From NCBI GenBank assembly GCA_023213395.1, contig CM041465.1:71989741-72053740 (forward strand): DNA of 64,000 nucleotides. The letters are read 5' to 3'. Shown piece after piece: positions 11,330-22,687 of the stretch. This stretch comes from Cycas panzhihuaensis (taxonomy: Eukaryota; Cycadophyta). Position 1 is the stretch's first letter. Every line of letters starts with the position of its first letter. A program made the position numbers and the translations under genes. Below the pieces are notes generated by a model. The model saw only the letters and a program-made list of their open reading frames with translations, was not told the origin of the DNA and searched no databases.

Positions 11330-12602
11330 TTAATCAACCTGATGGTCAACAAAGAACACAAAAAGATTAGCAAGCAAATAATGTCTAAACTTTTGCAAGG
11401 CATACATCATGCCAAGCCCTTCTCTTTCTGTAATCGAATAATTTTGCTCTGTTGAAGTCAATTTCTTACTCACAAAGTAGATTGGAAGGTCCACTTTCTC
11501 GTCCCTAGGCTGAGCCAAAACACAACCAATAGCATGAAATGATGCATCTACATGGACATGAAATGGTTTATCCTAGTTGGGAAACCGTAAGATAGGAGCT
11601 TCAACTATCTTTTTCTTTAAAAGATCAAACTCCAATTGTTGTTTTAATATCCATTCCTAGATGGTTGCCTTCTTCAATAATATTTCCAAGGAGTGAGCAA
11701 TTTGAGCATAAGCACAAATGAACTTGTAGTAGCACCCTATCATGCCCAAAAATCCTTTTAGGTTTTTCGTGGTTTTTGGCACTAGAAAGTTCAAAATTAC
11801 TGCAATCTTTGTTGGATCTATTAACAGCCCCTCCTTTGTAACAATATGTCTAAGCAACGAGCTAAAAGGTACCATAAAGGTACACTTATTAGGGTTTAAG
11901 CAAAGATTAGTCCTCCTACAGATTTCAAGTATCAGTTGCAAATTGATTAAGTGATTTTTTTAATAGACTATATAAAGTCCAATCATCTAAGAACACCTCA
12001 TTGGTTTTTCCTATTGTCTCTTAAAATATATTCAGAATGAATCTCTAAAAAGTAATTGGTGCATTCGTAAGCCCAAATGGCATCACCCTATAAGCGTGTG
12101 TGCCCCATTCTATCACAAAGGTTGTCTTTAATTGGTTTTTAGGGGCGATACAGACTTGATTATAGCCATTGAACCTGTCTATAAATAAAAAGACTTCATG
12201 TCCAGCAACTTTTTCTAATACATCCTACATGAAGGGAATGGAAAAGGGGTCACATTTAGTTAGAGCTCTCTAGTCTATGCATACCCTCCACTTCGCATTC
12301 TTCTTGGGAACTACCACAACTGGGCTAACCCACTCACTATTTTCCACCTTAAAAATGTATCATGCGGCCAACACTTTATCCAGTTCAGATTTAACCTGCT
12401 CCTTATACTTGGGGTTCATCCGATATGGATGTTGTCTGATTGGTTTTACATTTTCCACCAATTCAATCTTGTGTTCTCCCAATTCAGGAGGGATTCCCTT
12501 CTGGTCCTTGTAGGACCATGCAAACACATCTTTGTATTCTACAAAGAGTATTGTTGCTTGGTTGATCATCTCTTGGTCGCAATAGTTCCCCATGGTAACC
12601 AA
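11330..12602 (-). pseudogene. Ty3 reverse transcriptase and RNase H of the second element
   Basis: RT starts at 12602-12360 (HKIELVENVKPIRQHPYRM, KEQVKSELDKVLAA). The palm spans about 12350-11960: PKKNAKWRVCID-like, then FIDRFNGYNQVCIAPKNQ and YRVMPFGLTNAPI, then the active site FLDDWTLYS near 11985 with both Asp residues kept. Thumb: 11941-11657 (LNPNKCTFMVPF, FLGMIGCYYKFI). RNase H: 11518-11330 (PIYFVSKKLTSTEQNYS, EREGLGMMYALQKFRHYLL). Multiple stops and frameshifts. Confidence 0.82.
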
Positions 12603-13394
12603 TTTAGGCTCATCCTCAGTCCCAATATTGATTTTTTTAGCTTCAATTATTCTCCTTGTACTGATTTCCCATCAGGCATCAGTTTATAAGCTGGGTATTG
12701 ATGTATGCCTCTTTGTTCATATTCTAATTTTGAATAGACGGTGGAAAAGCTTTTAACTGTTCCTCACTCCCTTCTTCTTTCAATGGATCAGTTTCCGACC
12801 TTTGCCCATTTTCATCCATTTCTATTTGATAACAATTTTTTATGAGATTTCCTAACTTTTCTTTTATCACCAATAAAACTTCATGAGCTAGTTTATGTGG
12901 GCTATAAAAAGAAAAGGTTTGAACAGAATATTCTTCTACCATTTCCCATTCCCATTTTCCCTTATTCTGCCTTTCATCATCATGATATCAAAACAAACTA
13001 GTATCCGTTAAAGACATGGAAAATTGACGTATCCATTCCCAAATAGGAACTTGATTCTTCTCCCATATTGCTATGTAGTTTTGAATATGTTTGGGATTTT
13101 CTACAAATATGGGTAGCCTATCAATTTGATTTTGAAATCTGTTTTGAAAAGCTTCTATCATTAATTTCAATTTTGAAACTGTGCCTTGTGTGTTTTGTAC
13201 CAAGCCAAGGCTTGACCATACAAAGAAAAAGAAAACAGGTACATCCAATCATTTTCTTACTTTTTATTTTAAAAAATCTTGATACATTCTTTTACATGCT
13301 CTGTCGCTTTTGTATTATTTTCCCAAAAATTGAGGCAAACTTTCAAGAAATTCTGGAGATAATTTATGATTACCTCGATTTTCTGCTTGCATTT

Positions 13395-14201
13395 TTACAT
13401 TGGTTCCTTCCTTAAATAGATTATCCAAAGTCTTGAATGTATCTTCTTGTTGGTCCAGATCTTTGGTTCTTCTTCAGCTAGGAAAATTTCATCTTCCTCA
13501 CTCTCATTTTTTGAAACATCCTTTGAATTAGAACTATCTGGATAGAGTTCCAACCGATAGCAATTTGCTCCCTCAACCTCAATTTCTTCCCAAGTCTTTT
13601 GGAGCCAATCCAACACATATGTAGATGAAGCTTCGCTTGGTAAAGCTGGTGGAGTCATTTGAACTTGATAGGTTGTTTCTGAGCAAGGGCTTACCGAGGG
13701 TGCAGGTGCTATTGTAGTTGAAGATGTTGTGTCTATATTATCAATTTTTTCAATGTACAAACCATCTGAACACAATGGGAGTGTTACCTTCCTTCCTACT
13801 AAGTTCAAAGTGAATGTCAGCTTTCCCAAATCTTTCAATGCTTTGATGGCTAATAACTAGGGCCTCCTCAATAGTGTTGGATAATTTTTCATATGACTTT
13901 GCATCCTAACCATAGCAAAACCTAATAGCATTGTAATACCTGCCACTATTATAGGTATATTTAACAACGTGCCCATTGGTCGTACTTGCAATTGATTGGC
14001 CAACCAAATTGAATAATCTAGGGTAAACACATCGGGCCTTCCCAAAGAAATCCAAGTGTTTTCAGGTAGTACATTTACTCCTAAACCTCCATCCACAATC
14101 GTCTTCCAGATTGTCGTCCCAAAAACATTCATAGGGACTTTTGGGTCCATTGCATCAGTCTTTAATGCTCTCAGCACTAGTTTCTTGATTTGGTCCAGCA
14201 C
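13395..14201 (-). pseudogene. Aspartic protease and spacer of the second Ty3 element
   Basis: 14201-13857 holds the protease: PMNVFGTTIWKTIVDGGLGV with the DSG-type active site as DGG, then ENTWISLGRPDVF and RPMGTLLNIPIIVAG. This matches the retropepsin of Athila/Tat-like elements. 13838-13395 is a 147-codon spacer: GRKVTLPLCSDGLYIEKI, an acidic tract (KNESEEDEIFLAEEEPKIW), no known domain. Between it and the RT (12602) another 800 bp (12724-13248) hold two further unassigned frames, so the spacer may be partly duplicated or invaded. Confidence 0.65.
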
Positions 14202-14599
14202 TGCTTGCTAGAAATAGCCTACCTACCACCATTTGAAGACGACAACAATAGGAATAGAAATTCCTAATTCAATCAAAAGATCCTTCACAGGTTGCAATGT
14301 TTGCCAAGGATTTGCTTGTGATTCTTCTCCTTGAATTGTTGTCCTCCTTAATATACTTACCCCTTAAATTTATTTGTCTGTTGTATTTCTTCTTGGTGCA
14401 TTGTCTTCATGGCTTCTTGAAGAGCCTGCAATGCCTCTTGGAGTCTCTCCTTTTTTGCTGCAGGATTTGGAAAATTATCTATAATTGGAGTAGATGTTAC
14501 CTTCCCACTCTGAGTCTGCAAGTATGCAGGTAGCGCTTTATCTGGGATTTTTATAACAAGATTAGAATTCTACACCTTTATATTGGGATTCTTTCATTC

Positions 14600-16046
14600 G
14601 TGGTTAGATTGGCCACATTCTTCACAGATATAATCACGATCTTGTTTTTGCAATGGACACTCTAATTGAAAGTGATCCCATCTTGAACATAAATGGCATC
14701 TAATAGCTCTAGTTGTCCCCTTATATTGTTTAAAACAATTTCACTCTATTTTTTGATAGAACGAATCTGAAATGTTTGTCCCACATTCTTGATGAGGTGC
14801 TTGAAAATAACACTCCCAGGTGTTATGATTATTCCTTCTATAGATCTCACACCATTTAACATTTGGGGCTTCTTGATGCTTATTCCTTAAGTGACCAACT
14901 TGGCCACAAGGTGGGGGACACCAAACATTGTCCCTTGTTTTTTCCATCCTTAGTTTGGCCAACTCAACTCTTAATTTCTTAGTGTTCTAGTTTTGATGCA
15001 ATGTTGTAGGGTGTGATATTGGTGGTGGTTGTTTCAAGGCCTCCACCTCCCTTTTTAATGCTTCCAACTCTAGATTCATCCCGCATTGAGGCATATGATG
15101 TGTTAGAAATTTGGTTTGTAATACTGTTGTTGTTTGGACATTTGCTCCTAGTTGTCCAAAGGTCTAGAGATTTGTTCCCATTATGCCCATCTGCACTCCT
15201 GGTTGCAAGTAACTTGTCTTCATCTAGTTTTCAAATTTTAAGGCCAGGTCCCTTACCTATTCGTAACTATTCATTGGATGCAAAATAACCTTTTCCTTCA
15301 ATTATGGTAATAGACCTTGAACAAAATACTTCAAAGACAACATAGGATTGATTGGAGTAGAGAGATCCATTTTGTTCATAATGATATGTAATCTCACATC
15401 AAAGTCACTTACCGATTCGCTTGGAATTTGACGAATCTCCTCCAAAGCTTGGAAGATTGCCATTGGATCTCTCAATCTTTGGAACTAGTCCAAGAACTGG
15501 GTCTAAATTTGGTTCCAAGTTGGGCTTGTAGTAGAAATATATCAATACCAGGCAATGGCACCTGCCCTCAATGTAAACAAGAATCGGACCTTGACCTCTT
15601 ATGGGTCCTGAATTCATTTTATCTTCAACATATTTCAAGAGTGCCAAATGGTCGCCAGGATCTCTTGATCCATCAAATTGTAGATGTCCAAATGCAGCAT
15701 CGTTTTGAATGATAACATATGGAGGGGTCAATTGAGTTCCTCCCACCACATTTGAGGTTGCAACTCCTTGCCCGGAATTGGTTCCTACCATTGTTCCTCC
15801 AACAATCGACCCACTTTGAGAGGTCTAATTTATGGCACTAATTGGAGTTGTTATACTAGTTCCTCCTCCGCTTGCAAACAAATTTCCGTTGTTGGGAAAG
15901 CCTCTAATCGTGCTGCCCATTTGTCTAGGGCTTCCTCCATTTGCTTGCATGAATGGTCCTGATAAAATGGACCCCGCAAGTACCTCTCCCATTTTGTTAA
16001 ACAACGGATTCAAAACATGAGAGTGAGAATCCTTTATTTCTGCCAA
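14600..16046 (-). pseudogene. Gag of the second Ty3 element
   Basis: 16046-15825 is a low-complexity, Gly/Asn/Pro-rich N-terminal stretch. 15791-15600 begins the capsid: AAFGHLQFDGSRDPGDHLA, the F-x-G-x-x-D-P-x-x-H start. About 15400-15240 holds SLKYFVQGLLP followed by KEKVIL, the end of the retrotransposon gag domain. 14962-14741 is a Cys/His-rich tail (CPPPCGQVGHLRN, then VKWCEIYRRNNHNTWECYF); the second is the knuckle typical of this group with one Cys changed to Tyr. Frames are broken repeatedly. Confidence 0.65.
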
Positions 16047-16604
16047 ATGTCAATCCCAATCAATGCTAGTAGAACTATATATTTCAAATCTTTTTGAATG
16101 CCCTTGATCAACAGTATTCAAGGTTTCAATTACCATTGAATTCTCTTGGCAATCTTTTCTTCCGTTGGGGTTTTTGTCCTCTGCACACCTCTGGTGTAGT
16201 TTCGATTCTTCTCTTCCATCTTCCTCTTGAATGACCATTGGTTGTTTTGTTCATACTCTGATTTCTGTCAAACCTCCACACTCTTCCCGTTTTCTTGAAG
16301 TTGAACTTCTTCCTTGTCCTGACTTCGCAAGTCTCTTCTTCTCCACAGGTATTCTTGGTTTGCGGATTCCTTCTTAGAGTAGTTAAGTCTCCCAACGTTG
16401 GCCTCTTTCCTGTCAAGTTTTCTTCTTGATCCTAGAACTACCTTTTGGTGGGATGGACAACCCTATTCCTTTTCATAGTCATGGTCTGGATGCTCGTCTT
16501 CTGGTCCAAGAACGACAACAAAACCAATGTGCACAAGTCTATCTCTCCTTTCTGCCTAACTACTCAACAAAGAACAGAATGACGCAGGTTTCACAACAAA
16601 TTGA

Positions 16605-16780
16605 AGCATACAAACTAAGCTTTATGTACATAAAGGGCCTTGCATTTGGTCAAGTCACAACCAGATGTAGGCCAAAAGCAATACACAACAAAAGCATACA
16701 AACTAAGCTTTATATACATAAAGGGCCTTGCATTTGGTCCACTCACGACCAGATGTAGGCCAAAAGCAATACACAATAAA
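16605..16780 (+). repeat. Tandem duplication, 88 bp x 2
   Basis: Copies 16605-16692 and 16693-16780 begin AGCATACAAACTAAGC and end AAAAGCAATACACAA; they differ at about seven sites. It sits in the presumed 5' leader or LTR of the second Ty3 element. Confidence 0.9.
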
Positions 16781-16959
16781 GGGGCCTATGACAACACGTA
16801 TAATCAAAAATGATATCATGAAGTCCTAACTACATGCATTCATGCCTTCATCACAAATTACAACTATCTTAAATATGTCATTTCTGTTACATCGTTATGT
16901 TTCTAGTTGTAACCTCTTCCATAGTTAGTACATACAATCATGTGATCACCTTTTAACTG

Positions 16960-17095
16960 TTACTTTTATTGTTTGGTTGTGCTCCTGGTTGTGCTTAGAG
17001 TGTCGAATTGCAACCTTGTTGTGTCTCTAATCGTGCTTGGTCGGGTTTGGTTGCACTTGACTTAGCTTCTGGTCACACCTTACACCACAAAAATT
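16960..17095 (+). repeat. Degenerate relative of the 29-bp minisatellite
   Basis: Phrases such as TTGGTTGTGCTCCTGGTTGT, AATTGCAACC, GGTTGCACTTGAC and TTCTGGTCACACC are the same vocabulary as the array at 9311-9624 but without a clean period. Its position beyond the gag end of the second Ty3 element mirrors the array beyond its integrase end, which would be expected if both are LTR-borne. Confidence 0.45.
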
Positions 17096-17119
17096 GCCAT
17101 TTGATGTTCAAAATTCTCA

Positions 17120-17640
17120 GCTTATTTTGTCGCACACAAAAGCATTAACTCCTACCACATGTTAATCCTTAACCATGTTCACTAACATCTACTTTTATCT
17201 CTTCCAATTTGTTCTTCAAATCTATTATTTTGTTTAGGCAAACATTTAAATTGTTTTCATTCTCGACAACAACATTCAATAGCTCCATCATCAACACAAC
17301 TCAACAATTTGATTTCTTTTCTTCAAATATCTCATTTAATTTTGTCCAAATTTCATGTGGCATCTCCAAGTTGTGAACAAGTGCCCTTTGATCTAGAGTC
17401 AACGACAACTTCAACAACCCAACGACATGTGGCATCTCCAGGTTGTGAACAAGTGGCCTCTGATCTAGAGCCAATGACAACTTCAACAATCCAATGACAA
17501 TGAAATGTTTCTCCTCAAATTTCTCTTTCCTTGCATCTGTAGGAATAATGGTAGCCTTCTCTTTGGTAATTTTCCATAATTGGTTACCATTAAAACAAGC
17601 TTCATATTCGCCTTCCATTAACTGAAGTTATTGCCATTAA
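17120..17640 (-). pseudogene. Copia gag fragment with in-frame duplication (element J)
   Basis: 17618-17301 is a 105-codon frame: NQLWKITKEKATIIPTDARK, then LVHNLEMPHEIWTKLNEIFEEKK. It then continues in other frames as NVCLNKIIDLKNKLEEI (about 17160-17240). The same family appears at 39189-39960 (LVHNLDQPDKIWAKLCETFE). This is the UBN2-type gag of Ty1/copia. Two copies of a 24-codon block are present (see the repeat at 17354-17497). The remainder of this element's pol is not adjacent; its leader, primer site and LTR appear to follow to the right. Confidence 0.75.
17354..17497 (-). repeat. 72-bp in-frame tandem duplication inside gag
   Basis: Units 17354-17425 and 17426-17497 differ at about eight positions. 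Each encodes VGLLKLSLxLDQRxLVHNLE plus MPH. Seventy-two bases is 24 codons, so the reading frame survives. Confidence 0.92.
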
Positions 17641-19647
17641 AAATCACTTGTGCCAATTTCTTCATTGTGTATGTGGCGCAAAAAACCAAACCCACAATAA
17701 CCAATGATCCTCAGACAACAGAAAAAATTAAATGGTGCCACTATCACACACTCGCACCCAAATTTTAAACTCTAAACAATAATCCACACTCACCACAACC
17801 TTTGTTTGCCAACAATATCATCTTAGCAACAAGATTTTTAGCCTATGTGCTCCACATGCTTTAATACAAATTGCTTACTGGCTCTAGGATAGATGCATTG
17901 TACCCACTCTTTAGGCAGCAAAAAAATCCCTCAAAATATAATTTTCAACCAACAAATCATTCAATTGGCTATACATAATGACCTCTGAATGGTAAGACGT
18001 TTCGCTTGAAATGGTGAATTTCAACTCAAAACGATTAGGTGGCATATTTGCAATGGCTCTCCTCCCTTTTATATTCCAAATTCAAAATTTTAAAAGGGTA
18101 TATCCCCTCAAAGGGGTGGCTACATTGTTTTCCTCCCGTGCACCTATTTTAACTTGTGTCTTTAAATCACCTATTAAAAAATATTGTCCAAGTTATGCCT
18201 AATATGGTGGATGATTATGGATTAGGCAAGCTGCAAAGTAGGGGTCTCAAACTTATGTTGAGATTGTTCTTGCAATTGAATTGGTGGACTGTGTTTATGC
18301 ATGTGGCTAAAATATTGCATGTAACAATTTTAATGGTGAGTCCATAATCTCAATTATATTTAGTATTTTTTGCCAAGGGGATATAGGACAAATGACTATA
18401 TTGAGTCTCACATGATGTAAAAGCTATGATATGGGCATGAATAAGGTCACAGTAATCTACCATTGATGAGGTGTACCCCACGCCAATTAGGAAGTGAGTA
18501 TTACTAGTCCATGTGTGAGGATCACAAATCCAGTCCTAATCACCCTAAAATGGCGATGATTTGTGGATAACTGCCAATTGAATGGAGCCCACAATGCAAA
18601 TTAAATGTGCCCATGAGGTAGACTATTGTCGAGTTGATGGCAGCTCAATTAATTTGAATGCTAGAGATGTTAAACGCAGGTGCAATAGCAATAAGCGATG
18701 AAGTAGAATCCCTCAAACCCCAAAACATTTGTGCTTATGCATTGAAGGATAGAGGAGCATTCATTCCTATTCATTGCAAAATAGATAAGGCAAATGCTCA
18801 TAACAAAAATAAACAAGGGGATATTGAAGGAACATGGAGATTTACATCCAAAAGATTGAAAACCCATGAAAAGAGAGATGTAGAAACCCTCATAGATCCA
18901 TGGAGAATTATGGCTCATTTTCAAAGGTTATTGCAAGTGCCTCATTTTTGAGATTCATTGCTAGAGTAAAGACTACCAAAGGTTAGTACATGGAGAAAGG
19001 CAAAGAGGAAGTGAAAGTAGGTCCATTGGTGCATTCGTTGAAGATTTGAAATGTTGTTGAAAGACAAAGGAAATCTACAAGAGTTTAAAAGACCAAATTT
19101 CAAAAAAGAGATAGTGGAGCCCACAAAGAGAACTATAGAGCATAAATATGAATGTAGACTATTGAGTTAATGGGCAAATGAGAGGATGTGAAGCTCAAAA
19201 TGCAAAGGCATATGCTATGGGTTGTGTAAAGCTAAATGCTATAAATTTAAAGCCAAAAGTTGAGTTGAGGTAGACGTCGTAAGTTGTGAAGAACCATGGG
19301 TTACCCTTTATGGAAGATCTTAAGCGTGGTAGAATGTTGAGGAGCCATCCCAAACCTTAAAGTGCCACCCTATGTAGATATAGATGCCTAATGATATGAA
19401 CATTGAGCCAGAGAGAAGATGCACCTGCTGCTAACGTGTTGGGCTCTCATACTTCACAAATAATTAAAAACAATAGGTTTTCATAACTTATTTTTATTTG
19501 TTAAAGGCTCATACTCATGTCCCAACTAATGTGGAGTACACCTCATCAATGGAAAGCCACCGTGCTGAATTGATACCCATGTCACTACCTCTACATCATG
19601 TGAGACTCAATCCAATCATCTATTCTATACAATTCACCAGAGCCAAG
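17641..19647. other. Leader-like noncoding stretch of element J, no gene recognised
   Basis: About 2 kb between the gag fragment and a primer-binding site. Open frames here (for example 18658-18951) match nothing I know and lack domain signatures. The stretch contains one arm of the inverted repeat described separately. A long noncoding leader is also seen in copia elements A (2.4 kb) and C (at least 1.3 kb), so the interpretation as leader is reasonable. Confidence 0.4.
18387..19625. repeat. Inverted repeat, arms about 115 bp
   Basis: 18387-18502 is the approximate reverse complement of 19510-19625. Matching cores are GTACACCTCATCAATGG and ACATCATGTGAGACTCAAT; overall identity by eye is about 75%. 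The right arm directly precedes the primer site at 19648, so the left arm may come from a second, oppositely oriented copy of the same leader. Confidence 0.75.
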
Positions 19648-19659
19648 GCTCTGATACCA
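19648..19659 (-). other. Primer-binding site of element J
   Basis: Plus strand GCTCTGATACCA, the exact complement of the TGGTATCAGAGC initiator-Met site, two bases before an LTR edge starting TGTTATAGCCCG at 19662. Confidence 0.85.
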
Positions 19660-19661
19660 AA

Positions 19662-20373
19662 TGTTATAGCCCGCAAGAATGAACAATAGAAAAGTCTTAT
19701 GCTGCCAAAATTTCTTGCTAATTAAAAATCCAAACTTCATAAAATGTAATTGCAAAGATCACAAGTTCATAGATAACAACAATTCTCCATTCAATACCCC
19801 ATATAACATAACAAATGTACTCTTAAGAGAGAAGATATTAGAATAGAAGTCAATACAAGAGAATCTAGATGAGAGCATCTAAGAGAGAGCAAATAGGAAA
19901 CCAAACACCAAAGAGATCCAACCAATACCACTATCGAGGGTAGGAATGAGATCACTTCCACCACAAACCACCTTATGTCCAAACCGCAACCGAAGGCTAG
20001 CCCATTCGACTAACCATCTCACCCTATTATCATTAACTTCATAAGTGAATCTACCAAATGCACCAGTTCCACTACTGAGCTTGCCTAGACATGCTAGTGC
20101 CAATCAACAATGCTACACATAGCAACTTTCACAAATGGGCTACACGCAGCACCCTCCTCTAGGTGGAATTCTTTGGCTTACATTAGGGTAGCTATCCTTA
20201 CAAGCTCATCTATAGAAGCAAACATCAAAAAACTCATGCTCAACAATTGCCCTCCACCTTATTCACTTCTCCTTAAATATTATATAAAACCACGTAAAAA
20301 GTCATTGAAAATAAAGTTAAAAGTCATTAGTGAGGTGAAGGGTCAAGAATCACCCCTTGAGGGTCTTATAAAT
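19662..20373 (-). repeat. 5' LTR of element J (outer edge lost)
   Basis: Starts TGTTA after the primer site and runs without coding potential up to the edge of the C-type LTR at 20374. The expected outer terminus (TAACA) is not visible, so it is probably truncated or interrupted there. No partner LTR of this type is seen in the window. Confidence 0.55.
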
Positions 20374-20694
20374 TGTGAAGAAACATTCATGCATGTTTTC
20401 CTATCTACAGGATCTTTATCATACATAGCAAGCACATCAAAGATCAAAAATATATAATACATCGGATTTTGCATGGCAAAAGCTTTCAGTAAAAAACCCA
20501 CCATAAGAGATCAATAGATCAAATTGATGATACTTGAATGATTTTACATTGGACTCTAGGGTCTTTTATAATCCCCCAAACGGTACATCCAAACCATTGG
20601 TTGAAACCCCTTGAAATATTTGCAACTTTTGAATTATTAACTTAACCACACTTAACATTAAATATGTGGCTTAGGATTAACTACCACACTAACT
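20374..20694 (-). repeat. 3' LTR, C copia family
   Basis: Starts TGTGAAGAAACATTCATGC and ends CCACACTAAC before a purine tract on the minus strand (AAGTGGAGA). It shares blocks with 21850-22136 (AGCAAGCACATCAAAGA, ATAATCCCCCAAA) and with the split 5' LTR 51739-51949 plus 58044-58114 (GAATCTTTACCATAC, TAATTGCCATGCTAACA). Confidence 0.7.
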
Positions 20695-20738
20695 TCTCCA
20701 CTTAATGTAAATATGGGGATTTAATTTGTAGTCTGAAA

Positions 20739-21860
20739 TCACTGACAAAAGTTGGGATTATCCTTACTAATACATCCCCCCTCAAGGATAACTTCTTTAA
20801 GTGCCAATCTAGTACAAATCTTTATGAACTGATCTTTAGTAAGTGCTTTGGTGAACACGTCTATAAGTTGCCTTTCACTCAAACCAAAATCAACTTGTAA
20901 CTTCCCTACTTTAATTTGTTCACGAATGTAGTGGTGTTGGATTTTGATATGTTTTGTATGTGCATGAAACTTTCGATTCTTTGATAAACAAATAGCGCTA
21001 TGGTTATCAACTAAAATAGCCGAGGTGCCACAAGGTATACCAAAGATATCCAAAAGTCCTTGCAACCATACAACTACTCTCGCACTAATAGTGAGTCCCT
21101 AGTACTTTGCCTTTGTAGAAGATTGTGCCATTGTCTATTGTTTCTTTGACTGCCATGATACAAATCCATTGCCAATACTAAAAATATATCCAACAATGGA
21201 TTTTCGATCATCAGAGTCTCCTCCCCAATCTGCATCAATGTAGCCACAATTTCACTTCTCCATCACAAAGGTACTCCAAACCTAGATTAAGAGTTCCCTT
21301 CAAATATCTTTGAATCCACTTTGTTGCAACCCAATGTGGTTCATGTGGATTCTCAATATAAAAGAAGACTAATCTAATAGCATAAATAGTATCTAGTCTA
21401 GTATAAGTCAAATAAATGAAACTCCCTAACAATTGTTTGTATAGTGTCGTATCTGCAACAAACTTCTTTATATGTTTAGTGAGTTTTATGCTCTTAGTAC
21501 ATGGTGTGGAAACAGGTTTAGAGTCCTCCATCCTAAACTTTGCAAGTAAGTTCTTTATGTACTTCACTTGTGACAACATGACTAGATCCTCCATCTATCG
21601 AACTTTGATGCCCAAGAAGTAAGTCAGCATACCTAGATCTGTCATTTCAAAGATCTTTTATAGGTTGGATTTGGCATCCACAATCGCCTTATGTAATCAC
21701 CACACATTGAATCTGCAATCCTCTTGAAATACAAATTAGGCTCTAAATCTATAGTAATGAATCCTTCTTCTTTCAACTTTGCGTTGATCTTTGCATACCA
21801 CACCCTTGGCACTTGCTTTAGATCATAGAGAGCTTTCTTCAATGGCACAAAAACTCTTTT
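20739..21860 (-). pseudogene. Copia reverse transcriptase (3' half) and RNase H, C family
   Basis: Read right to left: VPLKKALYDLKQVPRVWYAK (RT palm, 21840-21780), then MTDLGML and SQVKYIKNLLAKFRMEDSKP (thumb), LGSFIYLTYTRLDTIYAI and RYLKGTLNLGLEYL, then the RNase H end DNHSAICLSKNRKFHAHTK, HIKIQHHYIREQI and RQLIDVFTKALTKDQF. The YVDD box expected around 21660 is not seen: SMCGDYIRRLW runs almost straight into the MTDLG block, so that segment is deleted. The frame stops at 20741, just before the polypurine tract. Confidence 0.85.
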
Positions 21861-22136
21861 TCTCATATATAGCAAGCACATCAAAGAGGAAAAGTACACA
21901 ATACATGACATTTTACATGGGAAAACCTTTTGTTACAAAAAATCCACAAAAGATCAATAGATCACATTGATGATACTTGGATGATTTTACAATGTACTAC
22001 AGGATCTTTTATAATCCCCCAAATGTACGTCTAACCCATTGATTGTGACCCTTTGAAATATTTGCACCTTTTGGGTTATTAACTTAACCACATTTAACAT
22101 TAATTATGTGCCTTGGTATTAATTGCCACGCCAACA
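21850..22136 (-). repeat. Truncated C-family LTR fused to RT sequence
   Basis: Matches 20374-20694 from its base 20405 onward; the first 30 or so bases are missing and the sequence runs straight into the RT frame to the left. Its right end is intact (GCCACGCCAACA) and is followed by a purine tract on the minus strand (GAAAGGGG, 22143-22150). Confidence 0.75.
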
Positions 22137-22139
22137 TAA

Positions 22140-22489
22140 ATACCCCTTTCAGGAGTCATGATTTGCTCCACTTGGGGTCACAATAAAAATACATAAACAT
22201 TTTGGTGTGTTACAAAAACCTACTACAACACTTCTATTCTTGTCTTCAATAATGCATATGATATGTGAAAAGAAGACACTCATATTTCTCTTCTTAATTT
22301 GACTAATTGAGATTAGATTTTTGCTCGATCCTAATACATACAAGGCATCACTAATTTATATATTACTATTGTCTAGAGAGTGGAACTCCACCAATTCCTT
22401 GAATTGTCAAGGCAATATTATCCCCAAGTGTCACTAATTGATTATTTAACTCGTGCATATGATGAAACCATCATAACTTACCAATCATA
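22140..22489 (-). pseudogene. Element C protease, 3' part
   Basis: 22343-22149 encodes MYVLGSSKNLISISQIKKRN, the block that follows the protease in copia polyproteins. Upstream, about 22460-22370 reads HELNNQLVTLGDNIALTIQG. Copia D was inserted here: the rest of the protease continues at 30206 on the far side of D, and TCATA flanks D on both sides. Integrase, normally next, is absent; the purine tract and LTR follow at once. Confidence 0.8.
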
Positions 22490-22675
22490 TGTTAGAATAT
22501 AATGTCTAATCCTTTTGTATATTGATGACTCATGTTATAACACGTGTCATTATTCTATGTATCAGTTACAAAGTAGTTCCAGAGGGTTATAAACCCTAAT
22601 TGTATATATATACTCTTATACTCTCAATAAAATGATTAAGTATTCTTCATTTGCCATTGTAGCATCAATCCTATA
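22490..22675 (+). repeat. 5' LTR of copia D
   Basis: TGTTAG to CCTATA, followed directly by the primer site. A TATATATATACTC run followed by CTCTCAATAAAATG gives a plausible TATA box and polyadenylation-like AATAAA. Confidence 0.93.
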
Positions 22676-22687
22676 TGGTATCAGATC

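Larger units (their letters stand above)
9650..16420 (-). mobile_element. Degenerate Ty3/gypsy element without chromodomain
   Basis: Read right to left the order is gag, protease, a long spacer, reverse transcriptase, RNase H, integrase: the Ty3 order. Gag carries a knuckle of the W-C-E-x-x-R-R-N-N-H-N-T type, the RT active site reads FLDDWTLYS, and the integrase ends in GKMKLRSLGPFKVNQI with no chromodomain after it, which fits the non-chromovirus (Athila/Tat-like) side of Ty3. I could not fix the LTR edges; candidates are the minisatellite region (9.27-9.65 kb) and 16.5-17.1 kb, which share repeat vocabulary. Confidence 0.75.

Noticed and set aside
12724-13248. Two minus-strand frames between spacer and RT of the second Ty3 element as separate genes
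   Set aside because: Composition resembles the element's own spacer and gag; I could not support an independent gene.
18658-18951. 97-codon plus-strand ORF as a host gene
   Set aside because: No recognisable domain, no homologous phrase, and it lies in a noncoding leader-like stretch.
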